DNA of 64,000 bases, taken from Nomascus leucogenys (taxonomy: Eukaryota; Chordata; Mammalia; Primates; Hylobatidae). Made by a program: the position numbers and the translations under genes. Below, in pieces: positions 55,330-64,000 of the stretch. The number at the start of each line of letters is the position of its first letter. The stretch's first letter is position 1. Location: positions 42,277,030 to 42,341,029 of the forward strand of contig NC_044381.1 of NCBI RefSeq assembly GCF_006542625.1, in the 5' to 3' direction. A model generated the notes under the pieces. That model was given only the letters and a program-made list of their open reading frames with translations, was not told where the DNA came from and made no database searches.

Positions 55330-55606
55330 AAGTTATTTAAACATGTTGTCAGACTTGTCTTTCCTGAGTTTAATTGTGCAGAGGTAGTGTAAGAGGATGT
55401 CTGTACTCATAGGACATACAAGCTGCCGTGTTAAAGGATAAAGGGGCTTGATGTCTGCAGCCTACTATTGTCATCTCAGACCATCATAAAGCCCATGGGG
55501 CAAGAGTGACACATTAGTGAACCTGGGCAAAGAGTAGAGGGGAGTTTCATGCACCATTCTTGCAACTTCTCTGTAAAGGTGAAATGGTTTCAAAGTAAAG
55601 AATTAA
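55330..55606 (+). mobile_element. L1M 3' end
   Basis: The segment 'gtttcatgcaccattcttgcaacttctctgtaaaggtgaaatggtttcaaagtaaag' is the typical end of old L1M elements. Confidence 0.6.
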
Positions 55607-55906
55607 GGCCGGGCACGGTGGCTCACGCCTGTAATCCTAGCACTTTGGGAGGGTGAGGCGGGGGGATCACGAGGTCAGCAGATCGAGACCATCTTGGCTA
55701 ACACGGTGAAACCCCGTCTCTACTAAAAATACAAAAAATTAGCCTGGCACGCTGGCAGGCGCCTGTAGTCCCAGCTACTAGGGAGGCTGAGGCAGGAGAC
55801 TGGCGTGAACCCAGGAGGCAGAGCTTGCAGTGAGCTGAGATAGCGCCATTGCAGTCCGGCCTGGGTGAAAGAGTGAGACTCCATCTCAAAAAAAAAAAAA
55901 AAAAAA
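55607..55906 (+). repeat. Alu with target duplication
   Basis: From ggccgggcacggtggctc to a 20-bp A-tail. Flanks are aaagaattaa on both sides. Confidence 0.94.
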
Positions 55907-55997
55907 GAATTAAAAATGTTAAATTCTAACAATGGATGGCTGAAGCCAGTGCAATGAACAATGGAGTTTAGCACATGCTGTTAAAAGAAAGACTCAA

Positions 55998-56299
55998 GGC
56001 CCGGCGTGGTGGTGGCTCACGCCTGTAATCCCAGCACTTTGGGAGGCTCAGGAGGGCGAATCACCTGAGGTCAGGGGTTCAAGACCAGCCTGTGCAACAT
56101 GGTGAAACCCTGTCTCTACTAAAAATACAAAAATTAGCTGGGCGTGGGGGCTGGGTGCCTGTAATCCCAACTACTCGGGAGGCTGAGACAGGAGGATCAC
56201 TTGGACCCAGGAAGCAGAGGTCACAGTGAGCCGAGATCGAGCCACTGCACTCCAGCCTGGGCGACAGAGCAAGACTCTGTCTCAAGAAAAAAAAAAAAA
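55998..56299 (+). repeat. Alu
   Basis: From ggcccggcgtggtggtggctc to the A-tail, with a few indels. Confidence 0.93.
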
Positions 56300-56454
56300 G
56301 AATCGCACAGTTATGATTTTATTGGAAATGGTGTCACAGGGACTGAGGATGGATGTGATCCAGGTGCTTTTGAGGCCAGACAGCATTTCACTGAAGGGAC
56401 TGAAAATCTCTGTCTTTGTCTAGATTCTTGATTGCCCCAAGTTTTCTGATTTTT

Positions 56455-56640
56455 CTTTCTTAATTAAGATTTTTATTATAGAAAACTTCCAACATACATA
56501 AAATTAGACGACTGCAGTGAACCGCTGTATATTTTTCACTCAGCTTCAGCAGTTACCACGTTCATTTTGTTTCATTTCCCCCGGACTACTTAACAGACCC
56601 CAGACAGCGTTAATTGTTTACCTGAAAATACTTCAGCATG
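56455..56640 (+). mobile_element. Old LINE-like fragment
   Basis: The segments 'aaacttccaacatacataaaattagac...tcactcagcttcagcagttacca...tgtttcatttcccc' and 'gaaaatacttcagcatg' follow a widespread old LINE 3' sequence. Confidence 0.5.
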
Positions 56641-57284
56641 AATGGTAAGAACTGTTTTTTTCACACCATCTCAATACTGTTATCAAGGAGCCCTGGTGTT
56701 ATCTGATACCCAGCCCTGCTGGAAATGGCCTTTCACACTTGATTTGCGCACAGCGGGGCTGAGTTGCAATGAATGCAGCTGTGCTCTGGGGTTCCCGTGG
56801 GCTTGGAAGCTCCCAATTCCAGAAGGTGTTGCTTCCCTGCATCACACAGGCTATGGCGCTCTGGGTGCAGAGCCCAGGAACCTGGGCTTGGAGTGGCACT
56901 GAGTCTCTCTTGGACATCTTTGTACAGGTGAGTGTGGGGTAGGGCCCGGAGATTCAGGCCACTAGGCATCTGCTGAGCCTTGTTTAATCCAGCCCTTCCC
57001 AGTCCTGTTCATTCTGGAACCCTCTGTTGGTGGGTGCTCTTCTTACCACCTCCTTCAGCACAGCCTGTTGCATGGACCATTCTCCATTGTACTCAGAATA
57101 CTGGCTTTATGAAAACAAATGTAGTATTAATGCGTAGAAAGGAAAGAGGAGGCACTTTCACTTCCAGGTGTTTACTGCCCCCTTCTTTTTTCCAATAACA
57201 AACACAAAATACTCAATTTTCTCCTTCTCGGTGTGGAGGCTTTGACATCCCACTGTGGGATGGAGAGATGGCCTTTACCACAGA
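56641..57284. other. No recognised feature
   Basis: About 640 bp of unique intronic sequence with chance open frames. No splice-flanked exon is supported. Confidence 0.4.
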
Positions 57285-58170
57285 GAGAACAGATGAGGGA
57301 TCAACATCCAGAGTACGTAAAAGAATTCACAAGATAGTGAGAAAAAGATGAACGCCCCAGTTAAACGAGGGACAAAAGGTACAGTCAGGCAGTTTGCAGA
57401 AGAACAAATACAAAAGGCCACAAACTTGTGAAAAGTGTGGCCTTATTAGGATTCAAGAAAATGCAGATTATAAAACAGTTATCCCAAGCTCTTTGACTCA
57501 TTGGATCACTGAATTCAGAAGTGGGTAATAAGGAGCATGAAAACCATGATGCGGGAGCATGGCATTAATGGTGCAGGACTGGCCACGGGTAGGGCCATTT
57601 GGCATTACTTGTTAACATTTAATTTTTTTTTTTTTTTTTTTTGAGACAGTCTCGCTTTGTCGCCAGGGTGGAGTGCAGTGGCGCAATCTTGGCTCACTGC
57701 AACCTCTGCCTCCCGGGTTCAGGCAATTCTCCTGCCTCAGCCTCCCGAGTAGCTGGGACTACAGGCACGTGCCACCACCCCTGGCTCATTTTTTGTATTT
57801 TTAGTAGAGACGGGGTCTCACCATGTTGGCCAGGATGGTCCAGATCTCCTGATCTTGTGATCCACCCACCTTGGCCTCCCACAGTGCTGGAATTACAGGC
57901 GTGAGCCACTGCGCCTGGCCACTTGTTAACATTTAAAATGCACATACTTCATGGCCCGCTCTAAGGAAATACTTTTGCTCTTCCTTGCAGCACCATTTGC
58001 AGGAGTGAAACATGGAAACATCTATGTGTCTTTTAATGGGAGCCAAATAAATGGTGCTAATTCTCGACTGTGGGTTATTCTACAAATGCAAGTCAATATG
58101 GAGATCTATCGATGCGAATAGAGGAAGATTTCAAAGAAAAGATTCTGAGTGGGGAGAATGATACAGAAGG
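57285..58170 (+). mobile_element. L1M fragment, split by an Alu
   Basis: ORF2-like 'gtttgcagaagaacaaatacaaaaggcc' upstream. Downstream of the Alu, 'tggaaacatctatgtgtcttttaatggg', 'ttattctacaaatgcaagtc' and 'atggagatctatcgatg' follow old L1 order. Confidence 0.65.
57623..57919 (-). repeat. Alu with exact target duplication
   Basis: An antisense Alu (poly-T, gagacagtctcgctttgtcgcc to gccactgcgcctggcc), flanked by acttgttaacattt at 57607-57620 and 57921-57934. Confidence 0.95.
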
Positions 58171-58256
58171 AGAGATGTGTACTTACCTATTTAAAAACTC
58201 TCGCCTTCCTCCTCTCATTTCTGTGGAGATACCAATCTCTAGAATAAGATCCCCTT

Positions 58257-58704
58257 TTTGAGACGAAGTCTCGCTCTGTTGCCCAGGCTGGAGTGCCGTG
58301 GCACAATCATAGCTCACTGTAGCCTCCACCTCCTGGGCTCAAGTGATCCTCCTGCCTCACCCTCCCACATAGCTAAGATTATAGGTGTGCGCATCACATC
58401 TGGCTCACATTTGTTTTCTTTTTGAGTTGGAGTGTCGCTCTGTCACACAGGCTGGAGTGCGGTGGTGCAATCTCAGGGTTTACTGTAACCTCCACCTCCT
58501 AGGTTCAAGCTGATTCTTCTGCCTCAGCCTCCCGAGTAGCTGGGATTAGCTACCAACATCTGGTTGACTAAAAAGAAATTTTTTGTAACAGAAAGAGTCT
58601 CACTATGTTGTTCACATTGGTCTCCAACTCCCAGACTCAAGAGATCCCTCCTCTTTGGCCTCCCAAAGTGTTGGGATTAGAGGTGTGCCACTGTGACTGG
58701 CCTG
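58257..58704 (-). repeat. Two interleaved old Alus
   Basis: An AluJ-like antisense copy (gagacgaagtctcgctctg...acatctggctcacattt) is interrupted at about 58410 by part of another antisense Alu (ttgagttggagtgtcgctctg...gtagctgggatta). The outer copy resumes at about 58550 (acatctggttgact...aagagtctcactatgttg) and ends gtgactggcc. Confidence 0.82.
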
Positions 58705-58865
58705 GAATAAGATCTTAAAATACCCAAATATTAGACTAAGTCAGGGGTCAGCCTGGAGGAGATGAGGGGGTTGGTCAAAGGTGTTGTCCTATTTTAGCTG
58801 AAGTTGTTTATTTACTTATTTATTCTAACAAGGAAGCTGCTCTCAAGTGTCATTAATAGAATTCA

Positions 58866-59163
58866 GGCTGGGCACGATGGCCCTTGCCTGTAATCCCAGC
58901 ACTTTAGGAGGCTGAGGTGGGAGGGTCACTTGCAGTCAGGAGTTGGAGACCAGCCTGGGCAACATAGCAAGACCCTGTTTCTACAAAAATAAAAATGAAA
59001 AACTAGCCGGGCATGGTGGTGCACGCCTGTAGTCCCAACTACTCAGGAGGTTAAGACAGGAGGATCACTTGAGCCCAGGAGTTCAAGGCTGTAGTGAGCG
59101 CTATGATCATTGCACTCCAGGCTGGGTGACAGAGCAAAACTCAGTCTCAAAGAAAGATAAAAA
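58866..59163 (+). repeat. Old Alu
   Basis: AluJ-like, ggctgggcacgatggccc to agtctcaaagaaagataaaaa. Confidence 0.92.
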
Positions 59164-59164
59164 G

Positions 59165-59949
59165 ACTCAGGGTCTTTTTTGCATTGTCCCTCCTGTGCTG
59201 GTGATCACTTTGTTGAATCCTTTCTTGAAGCTCCTGGGGAAGACATTTCTCTCTATAAATTGGGACAAGTGAGTCGGGCTGCTGCAGTGAGGGCCTCTTT
59301 TCCTTCATCTCCCTCCTTGCTTTGTAAGAATTCTTTGTCTGGCTCTGACCAGAGGAGAAGGTGAGGAAGAAGGTGGGAAGTCAGCTTATTGAGTAGGCTG
59401 TGGCATTCATATGTGAGTTGGGGCGTCTGGATCTCTGGATCTGGGGGGCGTCCTGTGAGCTGTTAGAGAAATGGGAGTTTGGAGTTGTCAGAAACTCATC
59501 TCGTCGTCTGGGTTTGCAGACTCCCCACCAGGGGAGTCTCTGCGCTTTACAAATATTTGATCCACATTCCATTTTGAGCATATTTAACATTTTAAAAATG
59601 ATCATGAAAGCCTCCACTCAAGTTTGCTTCCTGCCAGACCAACAGTGCGTCCACAGGCGCCTCTGGGTCAGCTTGTTTTAACGCAGACTGAAGCAGCCGT
59701 CTCTGTTTAATTCTATAATCCTGAGTTTGCACTGTGAGCTCTTGAAAAAATACTTTAGCTTGTGTTACTGGCAGCAAAAAATCATAATTTTCTTGATGAT
59801 TCTGAAACTAAAGCAGAAGATGGGAAATCTAAAAGGATGTTGAGTTGGAAAGAAGATTAGATCTGCTTCCTAAACTTGCAGTTTCAAGTTTTTATGGCCA
59901 TGATAATGGAGGCTCAGGGTGCCCACTTACTGAATTTTTAACAGAGAAT
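59165..59949. other. No recognised feature
   Basis: About 785 bp of unique intronic sequence. Opposed open frames at about 59381-59777 have no splice or homology support. Confidence 0.4.
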
Positions 59950-60340
59950 ATCGCACTGTTATTGGTTGAATTGCTCAAAAGAAGTTATGTTGAAGTCCTA
60001 ACTCCCAGTACCTCAGAATGTAACCTTATTTGGAGAAAGAGTCTTTACAGAGGTGATAATTTAAAATGAGGTCTTTATGGTGGGCTATAATCCAATGTGA
60101 CTGGTGTCCTTGAGGGTCAATTTGGCCACAGGCCAGCTTACATGGGCAGATGATATGCAAGGTGACTGAAGATAAGAGACCACGGGCAGACGACACTCAG
60201 CTTATGGACAGCCTAGGACCCTCAGAAGGAACCAACCCTGCCAACTCCTGGCCTCCAGAGCTGTGAGACAACAAATTCTTGTTGTTTAAGCTGCCCAGTT
60301 TGTGGTGCTTAGTTACGGCAGCCCTAGGAGGCTAACACAC
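59950..60340 (+). mobile_element. MaLR (MLT1-type) LTR
   Basis: Sense order: gttatgttgaagtcctaactcccagtacctcagaatg, ttatttggagaaagagtctttac, atccaatgtgactggtgtcc, gaaggaaccaaccctgcc, cctccagagctgtgagacaacaaattcttg, agccctaggaggctaacac. Confidence 0.85.
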
Positions 60341-60344
60341 GCAT

Positions 60345-62528
60345 CCACCCATAAGTGCCTGTGGATCAAGTGCGGCTCACTATTGATTTTACTTTTTGGG
60401 TTTCTGCCTAAGAATTAATTTGAAAAAAAGGGTTCTACTGCTAAACTATTGCTGAGCCTCGGGAAGTGGGGTAGTGGTGGTGAGCTGCCTGGCCCTGGCC
60501 TTCAGCGCTGGTCAATGCTGCGGTCAGGAGTTGGGGGCACAGACTCATGAGGCCAGTCCTGGCTGGAGGTGGTGGGTGCTTTGTGGAGTAGCTGGGGCTG
60601 CGGTCTGCGTGTTCAGCTCTTGTCATCCCTGAACTTGGCCAGCCCCTTGGGCATATGGGGCACCTCTGTGCATCCTGTCCTGTGTCCAAGGCCTTCTCTC
60701 TGGGGGTCATTGCTAGGCTGCCCATCTGTCTCCATCACCTCCCTCCAGCTATTGGCCCGGAGAAGAGTCCTGAGCCGTGTCACTTGTGGGCTGTGCTTGG
60801 GGTGCATGATTTCTGCAGCGGGGCATCCCAGATGTCAGAGCAGATGAGGCAGCTCTCCGGGGGTGGGTGCTGGTAGAAAGACAGCCTGCCCCCAGGGCCA
60901 GGCCCCCTGATGGCAGGCGCCTAGTGCTGCCCGTCCTTGGGACTTTGTTTCTCTTACAGGGACCTGGGCAAAAACAAAAAAGCCAACAAAAGCAAACATC
61001 CTCATGGCGGCTGGGATTGTGGGGCTGTCAGCAAGTGTGATTTATGCGGGACCTGGAAGCCCTTTGAAGTAGGAGGCAAAGTGGATGCCCCTGGTCTCCT
61101 GGGGAGGCTGTGGTAGGACCAAATGGAGGAAGGAGCTGCCGTCCCCGCCCTGGGAGGGTGTGTCAGGGCGCCCTCTCACTTTTGTCCCATCTCCAAAGCA
61201 CAGGGGTAGGCCCTGAAGCAGTAGACAGAAAAAGAGGTGAGCTGTGTTTGCTCCTCCAGCTTTTGTGGGGCCCCCAGGGCAGGGGCAGGGGTGCTTGGCC
61301 AGCTGGCTGCTCCTCTGAGGTTTCCTGGTGCGCGGCAGCCAAGTCGCGTTGAGTGCCGGAGGTGGGGTATCCATGGAGCGGTGCGAGGAGGAGATTCGCA
61401 ATGAGCATATTTGGGGGTGTCAGTGTGGACCCAGGTGGCTGCCAGGGACTTGGGACTGGAAGATGACTTTTCACAGATGGATCCTAGTGGATGCTTTAGA
61501 TTGAAATGAGATGCAGAATTCTGTCTTCTGATTGTATTAACAGTGCTGTCAAGAACATAATTATGTAAGATTCAACCAGCTTTCTTGACATGTCAGTTTT
61601 CCTTCACCATTTGCAAAATTTAGTGTGTCACCATTTTAGTTTGGAAATCTTATTTTGGAAATAAAATGTCATTATCACTTTCTTTTGAAAGGAAACTCCA
61701 TTGTTTTGCAAGGCAGAGCTCTGACACAATTACGTCTAATTAGTGAAGTGTTGTATATGTTTTCAGAGTTCAAATAAGGTTCACATACCCTTTTTTGTTG
61801 TTGTTGTTGCTGTTTTCTAAACTCTGAGCTCATTTCTTTTCTTTCTTTTTAAGAAAATAATAATTTTGAAAATAACTAAGTCAAGTTTCTTACAGTTGAC
61901 CAACCACACATTTCTGTGTGCCCTAAAAACTCAGCTGTTTAAAAATAAAGCAAAATGAAAAAGAAAGAACAAAAGCCAAATGAGGGTATACGTTGAACTA
62001 CTCAGGATTAAGTTTAAACAAATGCTTTTCATAATTGCTGTCTTCCCTAGCCAGAAACTAAGGCCTGCTGTGTGCTTTGGGTGTGTGGGTGGGTGGGTTG
62101 CTGGGGGAAGGGTCCTTGTAATATTCAGGGAGTTTTGGCTGGGGCCAATTATTTGTTCATAATTCTAAGTATTTAAACAATACTACGTATTTTCTGTCTT
62201 TTATGGAGGCAGATACCTCTTAAGCGGCCCCTCCTGGTGCTGGGGTATGATCAAAAGGGACTTCTGTAAGTTTTCACTGGACTGCTTTAATTTTTTATCA
62301 GAACAGTGTATTTAGTACTTGATTAAGTTAACAAGAAAAAACCAAAACCAAACATCTAGTAACACATGTTGATGATTTGAAAAAGAAACCAAAACTGAGA
62401 AGGGTGTGATTGAAGAGCACCTCCCACTTCTCCCTTTTCACTCGCCCTCCGCATCCATAAACACACCAAACCGACTTGGTGCTTCATTCCTGACGTTTTC
62501 TGTGCACATCTCCTTGTCTGTGCTTCTC
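60345..62528. other. Repeat-poor intronic block
   Basis: About 2.2 kb with no Alu, LTR or clear L1. A GC-richer part (60470-61480) is followed by AT-rich sequence (61500-61780) with homeodomain-type sites such as tctaattagtg. No exon is supported. Confidence 0.45.
61794..61812. repeat. (TTG)n microsatellite
   Basis: About six TTG units after a T-run. Short. Confidence 0.85.
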
Positions 62529-62529
62529 C

Positions 62530-63800
62530 TTTATTTATTTTTAAAAATTCTGGTAAAATTCGCATAACATAAAATGAATCATGGTAAAGTGAACAATTCA
62601 ATGTCTTTTAATCCACTTTTATTGTTACTTGACCATCCCTACCATCCAGTTCATTTTCATCACCCCCAAAGGAAATCCTCTACCCATTAACCATCACTCC
62701 CCATTTCCACGTCCCCGCCTTTTTCCTAGCCTCTGGCAACCGCTAATCTACTTTCTCTCCCTGTGGATTTGCCTATTCTGGAAATTTTATGTAAATGGAG
62801 TCATGCAGTATGTGGCCTTTTGTGTCTGGCTTCTTTCACTTAGCATAATGTTTTCAAGGTTCATCCACATTGCTCCATTCTTTCTTTGTTTTTATACACA
62901 GTGAGATCTACCATACATACTGAGGTTTGCTGTTTTCACCTAATGATAGTTCTCGTAAGTCTTTCTGTATTAGTACATGCCAGGCTACCTCATTTTTAAA
63001 AACCATTGCTAATATCTGTCGTTTATGTATACATTGCTAGTATCTGTCATTAAAACAATTTGCTGATAGCTTTCATTTGGAATTTATTTCACTGGTCTCC
63101 TGTGGATGTATACTTCTGATTTTTAGCTATTACATGAAACAGGTCTGCAGTGAACATCTGTAAACATATTTTTTTTCACTCTGTGAGTATCTGTAGAGCC
63201 AATTTCCAGTCCAATACTTTGTGCAAAGTATTATATTTTTTGAGACAGTCTGGCTCTGTCGCCCAGGCTGGAGTGCAGTAGCGCAATCTCGGCTCACTGC
63301 AACCTCCGCCTCCCGGGTTCAAGCGATTCTTCTGCCTCAGCCTCCTGAGTAGCTGGGATCACAGGCACGTGCCACCATGCCCGGCTAATTTTTTTTTGTA
63401 TTTTTAGTAGAGACGGGGTTTGACTGTGTTAGTCAGGATAGTCTTGATATTCTGACCTCATGATCCGCCTGCCTCGGCCTTCCAAAGTGCTGAGATTACA
63501 GGCGTTAGCCACTGTGCTTGGCCTATGTTTAAATTTTTGATACTGTCTACAAAATTGTTTTCCCAGAAGGTGGCAGCAATTTATTGTCCCAGTAATGATG
63601 CATAAACTTTTTGGGTTTTTCTAGGCCTAGCAACATTGGAAATCATCTGGCATTTTCATCTTAAGAAGTATGAAAAATAGAAATTCCATATTAATTCTAT
63701 ATGTTGACATTTTAACAATTGTCCACCAGGCCAACTGTCCTTATAAGTGATTTGTGTTTCTTTTTTCTGGCAAATAAGTGTTCACTTTCTCTACAGTTGT
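62530..63800 (-). mobile_element. L1M fragment, split by an Alu
   Basis: Antisense old-L1 order: gtaaaattcgcataacataaaatgaatc, gcctctggcaaccgctaatctac, ggagtcatgcagtatgtggcc, gcataatgttttcaaggttcatcc. After the Alu, gttttcccagaaggtggcagc and cagtaatgatgcataaac. Confidence 0.85.
63233..63523 (-). repeat. Alu (inside the L1M)
   Basis: Antisense, ttttttgagacagtctggctctgtcgcc to gccactgtgcttggcc. Confidence 0.94.
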
Positions 63801-63835
63801 TCTCAATTGCCTCTCTGGTTTCTACAACTATTTCT

Positions 63836-64000
63836 TTTTTCTTTTCTTTTTTTTTTTGCAACAGTCTCGCTCAGTTGCCCAGGCTGGAGTGCAATGGCGC
63901 CATCTTGGCTCACTGCAACCTCTGCATCCCTGGTTCAAGTGATTCCCCTGCCTCAGCCTCCCAAGTAGCTGGGATTACAGGCATGCACCACCACACCCGC
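63836..64000 (-). repeat. Alu cut by the window end
   Basis: An antisense Alu beginning with a T-rich tail and gcaacagtctcgctcagttgccc, continuing past the window. Confidence 0.94.

Larger units (their letters stand above)
47025..64000 (+). other. First intron (partial) of the gene starting at 46928
   Basis: Everything from the donor gtagga onward lacks a convincing downstream exon in this window. The first intron therefore exceeds 16.9 kb and continues past the end. Its first 4.5 kb are nearly repeat-free. The rest holds L1M, Alu, MLT1 and DNA-transposon remnants listed separately. Confidence 0.6.

Noticed and set aside
1..64000. CRISPR arrays, operons, integrons, phage or other prokaryotic systems
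   Set aside because: The sequence is primate genomic DNA saturated with Alu and L1. Direct repeats are TSDs or microsatellites, with no spaced repeat arrays.

Overview
The window is primate genomic DNA, almost certainly human or great ape. More than fifty Alu elements are visible, including young full-length copies with intact A-tails and target-site duplications (TSDs). Around them lie decayed L1, MIR, MaLR/MLT1 LTR and DNA-transposon remnants. There is no bacterial, viral or plasmid architecture. Most open frames are Alu, L1 or LTR translations, or stop-free CpG-rich sequence, and are not genes.

Layout. From 1 to 44.7 kb the sequence is repeat-dense and intergenic-looking (or intron of a gene not otherwise visible). 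It holds Alus, several L1M fragments, two ERV LTRs of one family, an isolated ERV pol fragment with a YMDD motif (14.6-15.0 kb), a tRNA-like pseudogene (12.9 kb), one splice-site-flanked candidate exon (13.4 kb), and a three-layer nest at 20.5-23.6 kb: an LTR holding an LTR holding an internally deleted L1. From 44.7 to 51.8 kb there is no Alu. This stretch holds a CpG island (about 46.08-48.07 kb) and one well-supported protein-coding first exon on the plus strand. That exon has its start codon at 46928 in a strong Kozak context and a CAG|GTAGGA splice donor at 47024/47025, and encodes 32 residues that look like a signal peptide or signal anchor. From 47.0 kb to the window end is the first intron of that gene (more than 16.9 kb), with L1M, Alu and MLT1 remnants, a complete TIR-flanked DNA transposon inside an L1, and a GAAAT/ATTTC pentanucleotide tract grown from an Alu tail.

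Functionally, the window is the upstream region, promoter/CpG island, first coding exon and start of a long first intron of one membrane or secreted protein gene. I could not name that gene from 32 residues. No previously undescribed multi-gene system is visible. The most useful leads are the structural oddities: a triple-TSD Alu tandem, a 75-bp inverted duplication, the nested and possibly spliced L1, the ATTTC-type repeat, and the candidate exon at 13.4 kb. Repeat family names are from memory of consensus sequences and repeat boundaries are good to roughly 10-30 bp.
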